Assembly (NCBI RefSeq): GCF_020184175.1
Contig: NC_065533.1
Span: 10,190,695-10,254,694 of the forward strand
Length of the DNA: 64,000 nt
Source of the DNA: Aphis gossypii
Lineage: Eukaryota > Arthropoda > Insecta > Hemiptera > Aphididae
Direction: 5' to 3'
Below are positions 51,617 to 61,996 of this stretch, piece after piece (within the stretch, counting starts at the first letter, position 1; the number at the start of each line of letters is the position of its first letter). A program made the translations under genes and the position numbers. The notes under the pieces were generated by a model. That model saw only the letters and a list, made by a program, of their open reading frames with translations, had not been told where the DNA came from and searched no databases.

Positions 51617-53592
51617 AATCGAAAAAACTTTAGTACAAGTCGTTGTAGAAAAATACATTAAGCGTTTACAATTTTATCACGACAAAATAACTACCTACTC
51701 TAGTCTCAGATTAATTATATATATTATATATAATATTGTACCGTAATTGAATAATTATTGCAAATATTTTATTTTATAAATCTCTACATTGAAAATAAAA
51801 CTACTTATAAAATTGTTTTGATTAACATAATTCATCATACATTATGATGTGTAATATAACACACTGATTTCCTCAAATCTTAGTTAATTTATGTTACGTT
51901 TGATTGTAAACTTTAATAATTTCAATAAATGTATATTATAAATCATTACAATGGATAATTATAATTATTTCCAATGTATTATAACGGTTCGATTGTCTAT
52001 TTAGTATTTATCAACAGTTGTAGCCATTTTTATATTACTTATTACACGTTCTTGGATGTAGAATCATAAAATAATAAATAGAAAAATAAAAAAATGAAAA
52101 AATGAAAACAAATCAGTCAATTAAGACAATGCATAAATATTAAATGATATAATCATAAAATATCACATAGATTTGAATTTTTGTTAATATATTTACAAAA
52201 AGAAAATCTTATTTCCAAAAATTACAGTGTTTTAGTAGTTTAGAACACTATATAGTATACGCATTTATGGATTTTATATTTTTAGAAAATCAAAACGATG
52301 TACCATTAATCCGTTATTTATGATGTGTACATATTTAATCTGTATTTTAGTTAAAATGTATTCTTATTTTATTTGTTAATGTATAAATTTACAACTGTGC
52401 ATTATAACTATGTATACAAATTTATTGTTTTATTAAAAAAACAAAATTAACAATTATTAAACTTCCATTTTTTTCCTTGCGTTAACTGCAAAGTAGTGCA
52501 ATTAACTGCAGTGGTCCGTGGCCAAATGTTATAGTTAGACAATGGATTTACAACGAATATATCTGGATCGGACGTGATGTTTCACAACGAATGCAGAAGT
52601 GCTTGTTGGGTCAAATTACACGACCTAAATTGTATGGACCGATCTCGAGATTTTTCATTTTAATTATATTTAGAATATTCCTACGTAGTTACCGTATACC
52701 CTTAAAATAATCCTTAAAATAATTGGATCATGGCTGATCTGAAATACTGCAAATTATATTCTAAAATATAATCGTATTTGTTATTCTAAAATATCTACTA
52801 ACAAGTTTTAAGATTAATATAACTATTATTTACCTGAAGCAAATCAGAATGACAGAATGTATTATTAACAGTATAATGATTCTTGATGACAACTTTTAAA
52901 GTTTTGAATAGCGTAAGGATGTATACCTATATAATATTATAAATCATTAAAATCTTATTTCGTATTTTTACCAACTTATGAAATAATTTTATCGGTAGTA
53001 TAAAATAAAAGCTCATGATATTTTACAGCGGATGGTATAAAATTAAATTAGTATTATTTTTATCCCGTCTCCCACGGAAACACATTTAATTTACTGTTTT
53101 ATTTTATTCAATGCGAATTATGGCCAAGGCACGTTACCTTTGTTGTCGCATTCATCTTCATTTGTGTTTCATAATTGCCGACAACTCTGGTAACATCAGT
53201 CCTTTTTTATTATATTTGCTTAAATAATATGCCTATGACTGTGACAATCACTACTTAGACAAACACTTTTGAAATATACATTTTAAACTGTCGTATTCAA
53301 TGTTGAATGTTTTATGACATAATTGGAAAAATTATTTATTAATTATGTTAAATCAATACAATTTATTTTTTTATAGTGTATACAAAAATAATTAATAAAA
53401 GTAAATAAAAGAAAATAGTTTATGTGCTAAAAAAATTATTTTTTATAAAGGTAGAATAAAAGGAATTACTATAGGAGTTATTTGCACCGCTACAGCTGGT
53501 AGTCGAAAGTAGTTTTTGTAATTTGCACCAAAATAAGGGCATGTAATTTGCACCAAAATTAGTATTTATTTGTACGATTATCGAATATTCGA

Positions 53593-53799
53593 TTATTCTT
53601 CGATATCCTCGTTGACGTCGATACTAGATGGACTCGAATGACAATAATAACTTTCCAGGATTTTTTGCCTTATCTGGTAATATTTTGACGTTTTACGTCC
53701 AATTATCGGTCGTAATTTTGTTAATTTTATATTTAATTTTTTTAATTGGCTAACTTTTTTAGATTCTGAACGAAGTGATGAATGTATTGATTTCACAAT
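53593..53799 (-). pseudogene. Possible C-terminal coding remnant of the composite element
   Basis: Up to the (TG)n tract, the minus-strand frame encodes a Lys-rich segment (SESKKVSQLKKLNIKLTKLR, later KYYQIRQKILESYY) ending in an acidic tail DVNEDIEE and a stop. Composition is more protein-like than other short ORFs nearby and the strand agrees with the ORF at 55.9-56.6 kb. It is not recognised as any family. The His-Thr repeat upstream in the same frame is just the translated microsatellite. Confidence 0.25.
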
Positions 53800-53844
53800 G
53801 ATGTGTGTGTGTGTGTGTGTGTGGTGTGTGTGTGTGTGTGTGTA
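53800..53844. repeat. (TG)n microsatellite
   Basis: Two blocks of TG repeats separated by TGG, about 45 bases in all. Confidence 0.95.
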
Positions 53845-53861
53845 CAGCATAATTATTCAAA

Positions 53862-54075
53862 ATAATGCTTCAATTTCAAACTTTGGGGGTGGTTTCCAAT
53901 GGCAAAGTGAATATCCTTGGTGTATTATAGAGGTCAAAAGTAAACATTTTTTAACAGTCCTGTTGGACTTTTCTATTGGACTGTTCCTATTTAACACTCC
54001 TGAAATATATAATAGTGATCCACACGATACCTATTGTACAGCAGAGCGGTACCCATTTGACCTTGCTTTTTTTTT
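53862..54075 (+). repeat. Dispersed repeat family (AAACTTTGGGGGTGGTTTCC), best-preserved copy
   Basis: CTTCAATTTCAAACTTTGGG, GGTGGTTTCC, GGCAAAGTGAATAT and GAGGTCAAAAGTAAA appear in the same order as in 46269-46365. The distal part (CAGAGCGGTACCCATTTGACC at about 54043-54063) matches the start of the inverted copy at 43505. Confidence 0.6.
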
Positions 54076-54519
54076 TGTAAAGATAATAAATATTATAGAA
54101 AAAAAAAATTGTAAATTTCTTTAAAAGAGAAAGAAATAGTACTTGACATATTTTTATATACCTATTTAGAAACATATCATTTTTAAGCTGTATTAAATTT
54201 TTTTTAAGTAAAATAAAATTTAGAAAAAATGTATTTATATTTTAACAATATCTTATTATATTAATTTCATTTCTTTTTTATTATTAATATTATTAAAAAT
54301 GTTTTAAAATAAACAAGTTATTCAAATAATATTTTTTTTTACTTTAGGTTAACAAAAATTGTTAAAACCTACACAAATTAATTAATACACATATTTTAAA
54401 CCTAACACGTGGTAACGGAACACGCTGTGGCATGTCATCGTTCCGTGCAAAAAATAACGCTGACGATTTTTAAGTAATCAGTCTGTTTTATTTCTATATA
54501 AAATTAAAATTTATTATAA

Positions 54520-55320
54520 TTGTAGAGATATGGTTCATGAACCCGAGACCGTACGGACTATAGGTTCGAGACCATTTGACAATTTGCGGAATATTGTATT
54601 TTATACAATTAAGGGTGGAGGTACGGATTGTCACGTCCGGCCCGCTCAAGCAAGTGGCGTTGGTTCGAGGGTCCGTCCGGGTAGCGTGGCCTAGGCAGGC
54701 GCGCTTGGGGGGACTAGTATATGTGTGTCACTGTTTAGTATGACAGGTCTCGTAATGAGGCGATGCTTCTCTATGGCCGGTGTTCAAGCCGCAGTCACGG
54801 AGCCGTTGGTCGTAACGTCGAAAGCGTTTGTCTGGTGTCACGACGACTTGCTGATGTTCGGGTTACGGACCGAGCGGTGAAAATGATGATTTGGCGCTGT
54901 TGGTCGCCGCACTAGTGTCGGTTGTCGTCGAATTATGATGGCTGGTCTCGTAGATATACGCGGTGGTTTCTCCTTACTTCTGGCCATCGAAGGTGTGCTA
55001 TTATGTAGGTCTTGATGGTTTGAAGTGTGGAGAAAGAGTTAAGTTTTGGTCGGTCAGTATACCCGTATTTATACGATTTGGCCGACCTTTGTACGCGTGT
55101 CATTGGATCTGATCGTACCGTTGGACGAGAGAATATGACATCGTTCGTGAGGTCGCCAGGTGCCAACCGTGTTATTTTCCCTCGGCTTTAGTGTGAAACT
55201 TGCTTGTGAAAACTAGCATTATTCACATGTGTTTATGTTATCATGCGTGTTGCGTTTCCTTGCCTAACACTTATTTATTATTCAATCATATTTTGGCCGT
55301 GAGAACGGCCATTTTAGTGT
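54520..55320 (-). mobile_element. GC-rich island, LTR-like (tentative)
   Basis: About 800 bases with a base composition far richer in GC than anything around. On the minus strand there is a strong TATA box, TATAAATAC at 55065-55073, and no long ORF, as expected for the U3-R-U5 of a retrotransposon LTR. A GGCCGT-GAGA-ACGGCC hairpin sits at its right edge (55294-55311). No partner LTR, primer-binding site or target duplication was identified. It could equally be another inserted element or a captured host fragment. Confidence 0.35.
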
Positions 55321-55836
55321 ATATGGTGTTTGTACCGTATCAACGTTTTGTTTTATTTTAATAAAAATTATATGTGAATTCAACAAAATATAATTATAAA
55401 TATTATAATTATTATTGTTTTAAATAATTTTAATATACCTATAGCCCAGTCAACTGAGAAAAAAGTTCGGAACTAATTCCACGAAAGCTGGATTTTGATT
55501 TTTTTTTTTTAGTTTATACCTCACTTATAAACATACTAAAAGTCCTGACATCTACTTCTTGTGCGTAGCCGTCCACCCCTCTTCAAAGGGTGGCGCGCCC
55601 TTTCACTTTTTTCGCTTATAACTCGTTAGCTTTTTAACTTACAATAAAAACACCTATGACCAAAATTAAATACCATACAATTTGCCATAGACTAATGCTA
55701 CTTTTAATATATATATATATATATGTTGCGACAAGTGTTATATTTTTAAAAAAAATATAATTTTTTTATCTTTTTTTTTATTGTGTTTGAGCAAAAACCA
55801 TCAATAATACGCTAAAATGACCTATGACAAAAGTTA

Positions 55837-56618
55837 ACGAAGTTTATTTTTAAAACACACTATTGACTTTTTTCCACGATTCGTTCTAATGACTATATCG
55901 TCGGCATACTTATTTATCAATTAATTTTTAAAGTTTTTTCATCACGTGTTCCTTCCATTTTTTCATGCAAGAAATTTAGATCAAATTGACATTCATTTTC
56001 AGATTCTAAAAAATCACATACATTTAAAAATGCGTTTGCTAAATCTTCATCTTGTGGTCTCCCTCTTTTTTTATTTTCATCGACTGGATTTGTCGAGCAA
56101 AATTTACGTTCACGCGATTTATGATACTTCGATTCTTTAGATACCAAACACATCACACTATTCAACCGTTTGAGCACCTCTTTACCCCATTCATCATTTC
56201 TTTTGTTTGCTACGTCCATAATTGACGTTTTAAAATGAAGGGTAGATACTTGTATTATACTATCTCGACGTTCCTTACTAAATTTTTTTTCTAACTCTTA
56301 TGAACATTCGTTGTCACAGAATAAACAATTTTCTTTAAATTTAAATATATAATTTGAATGTAGCTTACCTTTGACAGGTGATATATTACTTGTACCTTCT
56401 TTTTCATTAATACATTTCCTTATGGTGTCTGGTCTTGTGTAATTCTTTCGGCAATCTTTGTGAACAAGTACATTTTCTAAATTCACTAATGACTTCCATT
56501 TATTATCGAATCGCGCTTTACTTGAATTTATAAGATTTGCTATGCCCTTAGCCTTAACAGAAACACATTCACTTTCAACACTTAGTTCTTTATCACATAT
56601 AAAACATAAATTAGCCAT
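55837..56618 (-). pseudogene. Broken ORF, small zinc-ligand-like protein of repeat-associated type
   Basis: A frame from the ATG at 56616-56618 (MANLCFICDKEL) runs to an in-frame TAA at 56298-56300, continues open in the same frame (ELEKKFSKERRDSI, then MDVANKRNDEWGKEVLKRL) to a TGA at 55917-55919, and appears to continue one frame over (about 55925-55837, with KYADDIVIRTNRGKKSIVCF) to a TAA at 55834-55836. Thus one nonsense change and one frameshift break it. Seen directly: CxxC at the N-terminus, HKDCRKNY with a possible second His/Cys pair, and CLFCDNEC, i.e. three zinc-ligand-like clusters. Such proteins occur as multicopy, transposon-associated ORFs in aphids and other invertebrates as far as I recall; the function is unknown to me. 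It lies inside the inverted-array composite. Confidence 0.55.
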
Positions 56619-57104
56619 TTTTATAAATACTTTCTGAATTAAGAACGTTAATTTAAAAATATTATTTACTCGTATAAATATATCGACTATAATGTAACAG
56701 TTACAGTGTACTAATATGAATCCTGAAAATGTCTTCTCTTTGTTGTGCAAAACACGGCGTTTCTCGTATAACGCGGTGAAGAGTTCAATGCTAATAATGC
56801 AGACGAGATGGAGATTTTCAGATGTATGGCAAATAAGCCCCCACTGTCTCCAGTAGACGAAAAGTGACCCAGCAAACCCAAAAATGTCCTAGCAAAATCT
56901 AGCAAATTCAGCTGAATAATTGTAGATATTTTAATTTTTTATTTTTTATTTTAATTTCTTAAAAATTTCACAAGTTATTTAAATTGGCATTTTCTTTACG
57001 TAACTTAATTTTCAAAATATTTCACTTATTTCAATGCTATTTATAGGTATTTGAAATACTTATTTTTGTTTAGTTTTTTTTTTATAAATATCGATAAAAA
57101 ATTT

Positions 57105-57550
57105 TTTGGCGGAGTCAAAATACTTGAAAATTTAATAGTTAATACAAAGTTCCTCATGTATTAGTTTTATAGTGATTCAAAAATTTTTATTAGCATTTAA
57201 AGTTCAAATATTGACAAAAACTCGTCAAAATCATAAATATTTGCAAATTATTATGTAAGTATAATTTATAAAAATATTTATATAAGTAGTTAAGAGTTGA
57301 CAATTTAATACAAAATTTTCAATAAGTTTGGATAACAATAATTATAAAAGAACTTCAATTTTGGTGTATTCAGGTCATTAAAACATAAACCACTGTAAAT
57401 TATGTCCTGGGCTGAGAAACCCTTTAGAATCGTTTTTCGTAAACACTGATACCTACCATTGGATTCAAGTTTAATACATCAATTATTATAGTGACCTCTA
57501 TACAGTTACTCACTTGACCACTCTTTTTTATATCATAATAATAAGATTTT
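57105..57550 (+). repeat. Dispersed repeat families (CTTGAAAATTTAATA and GGCTGAGAAAC), copy
   Basis: Left part: TTTTTTGGCGGAGTCAAAAT then CTTGAAAATTTAATA, with a second related block near 57296-57320, as in 42700-42930. Right part from 57410: GGCTGAGAAAC, TTTAGAATCGTTTTTCGT, related to 18759 and 50771. Finding both motifs in one segment suggests they are two ends of one larger aphid repeat. Confidence 0.55.
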
Positions 57551-57752
57551 ATATCAGCTTATAACTCTGTGTATACGTTCAACTATTTTATAAATGAATA
57601 CTAAGCTAAAGTTATAACAGGATGTATAAACTTGTGCGTTGGTACTATCGAAAAAATAATCGGTTTTAATTTTGGTGCAAACTACAATTCCTATTTTTCT
57701 TACTACCTGAGGGTGGTGCAAATTATATATCCTTATTTTGGGACAAATTACA

Positions 57753-60700
57753 AACGCATTTCAAAAAAATGGTGAAAATATTACAGCCTATCAGACTGCC
57801 GCAGAAAATCGGAAAAGCATGTCTACCCTTTAACTTAATAAAACGAAATATTATCTTAAAGTAGTTTCTGTATACTATATAATATAATACTATAAAATAA
57901 ATAATAAATGATCTATTATAAATTATTAATATTCATTAATTATCAAATATAAAGATCAATTACTTGGTAAGTATGCTGTGTTTCTTTTAAAAATTATTGT
58001 ATTATAAATAAAATTTTGGGTGATGGTGAAGTAGTAATGGCTCCATTTGACCTCTAATATTTCCCAGAATCACTTGACTATAGTGCAGAAGTGTCAGGGA
58101 TGATCTAATAATAATACATTTATTTTTAAACTGTTTATTACCACACTACATAATCTTAGAAAAATTCAAATTAAACCTAAAGATTTACATAAAACGTCAT
58201 AATGTTACATTAAACATTATTATAATTCATTGTTTATAATGTATTTTTATCTATAACACAATATAAAATCATAAAATAAATAAACATACATATTTATTGT
58301 TATATAATGTGAACTGAACGAAAATAGTTTGATCAAAATATTTGCATTATCATATTGGCGGTTCACACTTGGACAGTTTTTTTCATTGACGGAAAAATCT
58401 GTGTGGTTTTCATAAATAATACACAATGAATGCATATTTTAAATATGTATTTATTCATTTTTCCAAAAAAATGATTAACCATAGAAAAATATAAAGAATT
58501 TGATTATAAATTTAGAAAGATAAAATAAATGCACAGTTATTGCGCGTAATAATAATTATCATAAAGATAAGATTTCGTTTGCAAGTCCTTACAATGAATT
58601 ATAAACAAGTTAGTCTTGCATCATTATTTATTATTTTTGTAAGATATACTTATAAAAAAGTAAATAAAGATACAGCGTGTACAATTCTTCAAATGTGTTA
58701 CCTAGTGAAAAAAAATGATGTTTGATTTAATTAAATAAATAAAAAAATAAACACTATTTTGTATTAAACTTCGTGACGTTTTTCAAAATATCAAATGATA
58801 AAATAACTTATTAAAGATGTTGACAAAAATGGCAAAAAGAAAAAAATGTTGTATCACCCTAAAATTAATAGGTACTAAATAATAATAATTTCAAAAGCAG
58901 ATATTAAAAAAAAAAAAAAAATTTTATTTTGATTGTTAATGAATGTGTTTAATTCTAGAATCGCATTTTAAATAGAAATAGGTGGCTGATTTTCGTCATA
59001 ATTATCATAATTTCGTATTATGAACAGTCAATGATACATTAATGATAGAGATTAACTGATAAAACTAGTATTTAATATATTAATACATTTTTAAATGGTT
59101 CTCAAAATGCGAAAATTTCCTACAATAGGGCTCTTTAGAAAATTAATAAATATGTATTAATTCAAGGCAGTAATGAGGGAGGTTTTAGGGATTCATACCC
59201 CCAAATATATATTTTACAGTTAATTAATTTGATTTATATAAGTTGTTTTTTTTTTTAATTACCTAAAATGAAAATATTATTTGATTTAACCCCCCCCCCC
59301 CCCTGAAAGGAACACTGAAGTTACATAGTCCGTATATGTTATGATAGTTAAGAAAACGAATTTTACATGGTAAAAAACGATAATATTTGCTGTTGTATGG
59401 TTTTATTATTTTAATATCACAAATACAAAGAGTATTATTATTGCTTAAAATCCGTTATTTTTATGTTTTCAAATTTGAATAACATTTTCATATTAATGAT
59501 ATCAAACAAATAAAAACACGACAAAACAGGGAATATTGTCTTCCGTATTGTATTTGACTACTCAACTATGATTTTTGACTGTATTCTGGGTCATTTTGTT
59601 TTGTGTGAAACAATTTTCACAAACAATTTATGAATGTGTGGCGTAGTAATAATCGTAACACTATATGTTTATATTATGTTAATATTTCATTTCGTCATAC
59701 ACTTGACGATAGCGATACAATTATAAAACAATTAACATAACGTGTTATGATTATTATGGTTTCATTGAATATTAAAACCTGGATAAAAAGCCTGAAGAAA
59801 TTTGTTTATATTTACATAATATGGGTTGAACCCAATTCAAAATATTGTGTTAAAACTAAAACTTAGGCGATTTAAAAGTTTATAAAAGTAACAATAAGAA
59901 AATTAAAATAAAAAAATTATATTTAATAGTATAATAATAATAATAATAAATTATAACAAGTGATGAGTCCTCATTTGCCAGATTATAGTCACTGTGAAAA
60001 AATTATTATATTTTAGATATTATAAAGAGTAGGATAAACTAAAAATTAATAAAAATGGGGTAGATTCCGAGAAAGGATCAGAAAATTTATATTATTCAAT
60101 AATACCAAGATATCTACCTAGGGATTAATGATTATTAATTTTAGACAAAAATTGTGAGATTACTATTAATCTTTTTTTCACTTAACGATTTTAAATCGAT
60201 GACATATTGAATAACAGTAGAATTATCGTGTGATAGACATTTAATATTATTCTTATCATCATATAAAAATGTGATATTTAAATCCCGGCTGACAAAACAA
60301 ACAAATTTACAGATGTGGCTGTTTTAATTTGAAAACACATTCTTTATTTAAATATACCGTGTTTCAATCGAAGACATTTTCAATTCTTATTTTTTTAACT
60401 GAACAAATATTATTGAATGTAAAAACAACATTTTTCGTATTTTTGTTTATATACCTAGTTTGGTCAGACGATATCATTTTTTTTTTAACATAGTTTAGAG
60501 TAAATCGAAAAAATTGACCATAATATAACTTATAAGTACATATTCATTGACATATGTGCATTAGAATTAATATGTGCACCGTTTAAAAATAAACCATTTA
60601 TACGGACCATAAAATTTCCGGATTAGATTCACACACAATAATTTTTATTTAAGTAGAATATGTCAAATACAGAAAAAGTCACATAAACACCATAATATCG

Positions 60701-61631
60701 ATTTTCCGATAGCTTTCTTCTTTAAACACTGTTAACTGCAGTCCTTTAAAGGGCCTCATGATTTTTTTTTAGTTATACATTTATCATTTTGTATACTCAT
60801 ACTGTCATACTGATGATTATAATTGAGATATGTATGCCTAAAAAGCTCTGAAAATAATGCATGCAAATATTCCCAACAAAAAACAAATTAAGCCTTAAAG
60901 TTCTAAAATATGACAAAATAAAATATGGTTATATTATTCATACATAATATATTAATTCCTATGCAATTTTTTTTAATATAGATTTTTAATAGAACATGTT
61001 TCATTCGCGCATTCATGTGAGTTGTGACACAAACAATACCTACCTACCATTGAGCATGAATGTTTGTAAAAGTATAATTATATTTTATACTCGTATAGTT
61101 GTATAAAAAGTACTTGTGTACCGTAAACGAGCACATGTATTCTGTAAATCTAATAATTAAAAAAAAAAAATTTTTAATGTAGGTACTTTGAAATCCAAAA
61201 TTTTAAATAAATGTAGCATAATGTATGAAATTTACAAAAAAATGACATGTAGGTAGTTCAAATATAAATGTCATTAAAACAAAAAAAAAAAATTTAAATG
61301 CATTTATAGCTTAAAATGTCTAAAAAACGCAAAATAAAATAAAACGTTTTTGTGTTCTATCAATCTGTCTAAACGAATTAATGATTTGATATTATGCAAT
61401 TTATCGTGCACAACTATTATAAGTCATAAGGTTATATTATTTACTAATGATCATTAAAAACTTGAACAACTACATGGTCTATGCACAAAGACCGGATGAA
61501 TATGAAGTCGTCTACAAAATATTCCTTAGAATCTATAGAAGTCGTGATACCCCTTAACGTAAAAAAACCATGAAAGGTTATACCTACTCTTATTTAAAAG
61601 AAGAACCATGTCGATGTTCAAAGCTTATATA
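57753..61631. other. Intergenic AT-rich stretch
   Basis: No gene is supported. At 59165-59310 there is a stretch with GGGAGGTTTTAGGGATTCA and a 14-base C-run (59290-59303) that resembles the interior of the MITE at 14681-14839 but lacks recognisable terminal repeats. A (TAA)n tract is near 59932-59950. Confidence 0.55.
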
Positions 61632-61639
61632 CTCTGGAG

Positions 61640-61988
61640 CAGCGTTTCTCAAAGAGTGGGTCGCGACACACTTCGGGGTCGTGAGTCAATTTTTGGTGGG
61701 TCACAAAAATTTTTTTGAACAATATAGATTCCAAGAAATTTATGTTAAATTAATGTTAAATATATTATTATATTATTAAATATACTTATATTATTATAAC
61801 AATAAAGTACCAACAATTAAGTAGGTAACAAATAATAATTCATACTAAATACCAAATAAAAATGTACACATATTTATATAATACAATTTTTTTTTTTTAT
61901 TACTTTTTGAAAAGTGAAAAAATGTGGGTCAGAAAAGATTTTTTGGGGGAAATTTGGGTCGCGGTACTAAAAAGATTAAGAACCACTG
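61640..61988. mobile_element. hAT-type MITE, 349 bp, with perfect 8-bp target-site duplication
   Basis: CTCTGGAG precedes the element at 61632-61639 and follows it at 61989-61996. The left end CAGCGTTTCTCAAAGAGTGG and right end (minus strand CAGTGGTTCTTAATC) are inverted repeats of the hAT CAGTGGTTCTCAA class. GTGGGTCGCG near the left end also pairs with CGCGACCCA of the right half. The interior is AT-rich and non-coding, so this is non-autonomous. Confidence 0.88.
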
Positions 61989-61996
61989 CTCTGGAG

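Larger units (their letters stand above)
49011..53460. other. Intergenic AT-rich stretch
   Basis: No gene is supported. It contains a (TC)n tract at about 49594-49618, a dispersed-repeat fragment at 50771-50830 and a telomere-like tract at 51593-51616. Confidence 0.6.
53481..57752. mobile_element. Composite region bounded by inverted TTTGCACC arrays (probable decayed DNA transposon)
   Basis: TTTGCACC occurs at 53481-53488, 53522-53529 and 53547-53554. On the opposite strand GGTGCAAA lies at 57674-57681 and 57715-57722, and a variant at 57740-57747. Longer arms pair: 53517-53538 with 57731-57752 (20 of 22) and 53543-53561 with 57667-57685 (18 of 19). Between them lie a broken minus-strand ORF (55837-56618), a possible C-terminal coding remnant (53593-53800), a GC-rich island (54520-55320) and copies of two dispersed repeats. 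I infer an old DNA transposon with subterminal repeats and nested insertions. Exact termini and a target-site duplication were not found, so class is open. Confidence 0.5.

Noticed and set aside
53593..53850. 85-codon minus-strand ORF starting with His-Thr repeats
   Set aside because: The N-terminal part is simply the translated (TG)n microsatellite; only the downstream Lys-rich part is kept, with low confidence, as a possible remnant.
54540..54680. GGTTCGAGA and GGTTCGAGG words suggesting tRNA T-arms
   Set aside because: No acceptor stem, D-arm or anticodon arm could be folded around them.
55837..55925. YADD tetrapeptide on the minus strand, suggesting a reverse transcriptase active site
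   Set aside because: The surrounding residues (TNRGKKSIVCF) do not fit RT motifs, no other RT domain is found, and the frame lines up as a continuation of the broken zinc-ligand-like ORF.
56298..56300. In-frame stop read as a recoding (selenocysteine) site
   Set aside because: The codon is TAA, not TGA, and a further frameshift lies downstream, so simple decay is the better explanation.
59165..59320. Second copy of the 14.68-kb MITE
   Set aside because: The interior resembles it (GGTTTTAGGG plus a long C-run), but no inverted ends or target duplication could be found, so it is only noted in the intergenic entry.
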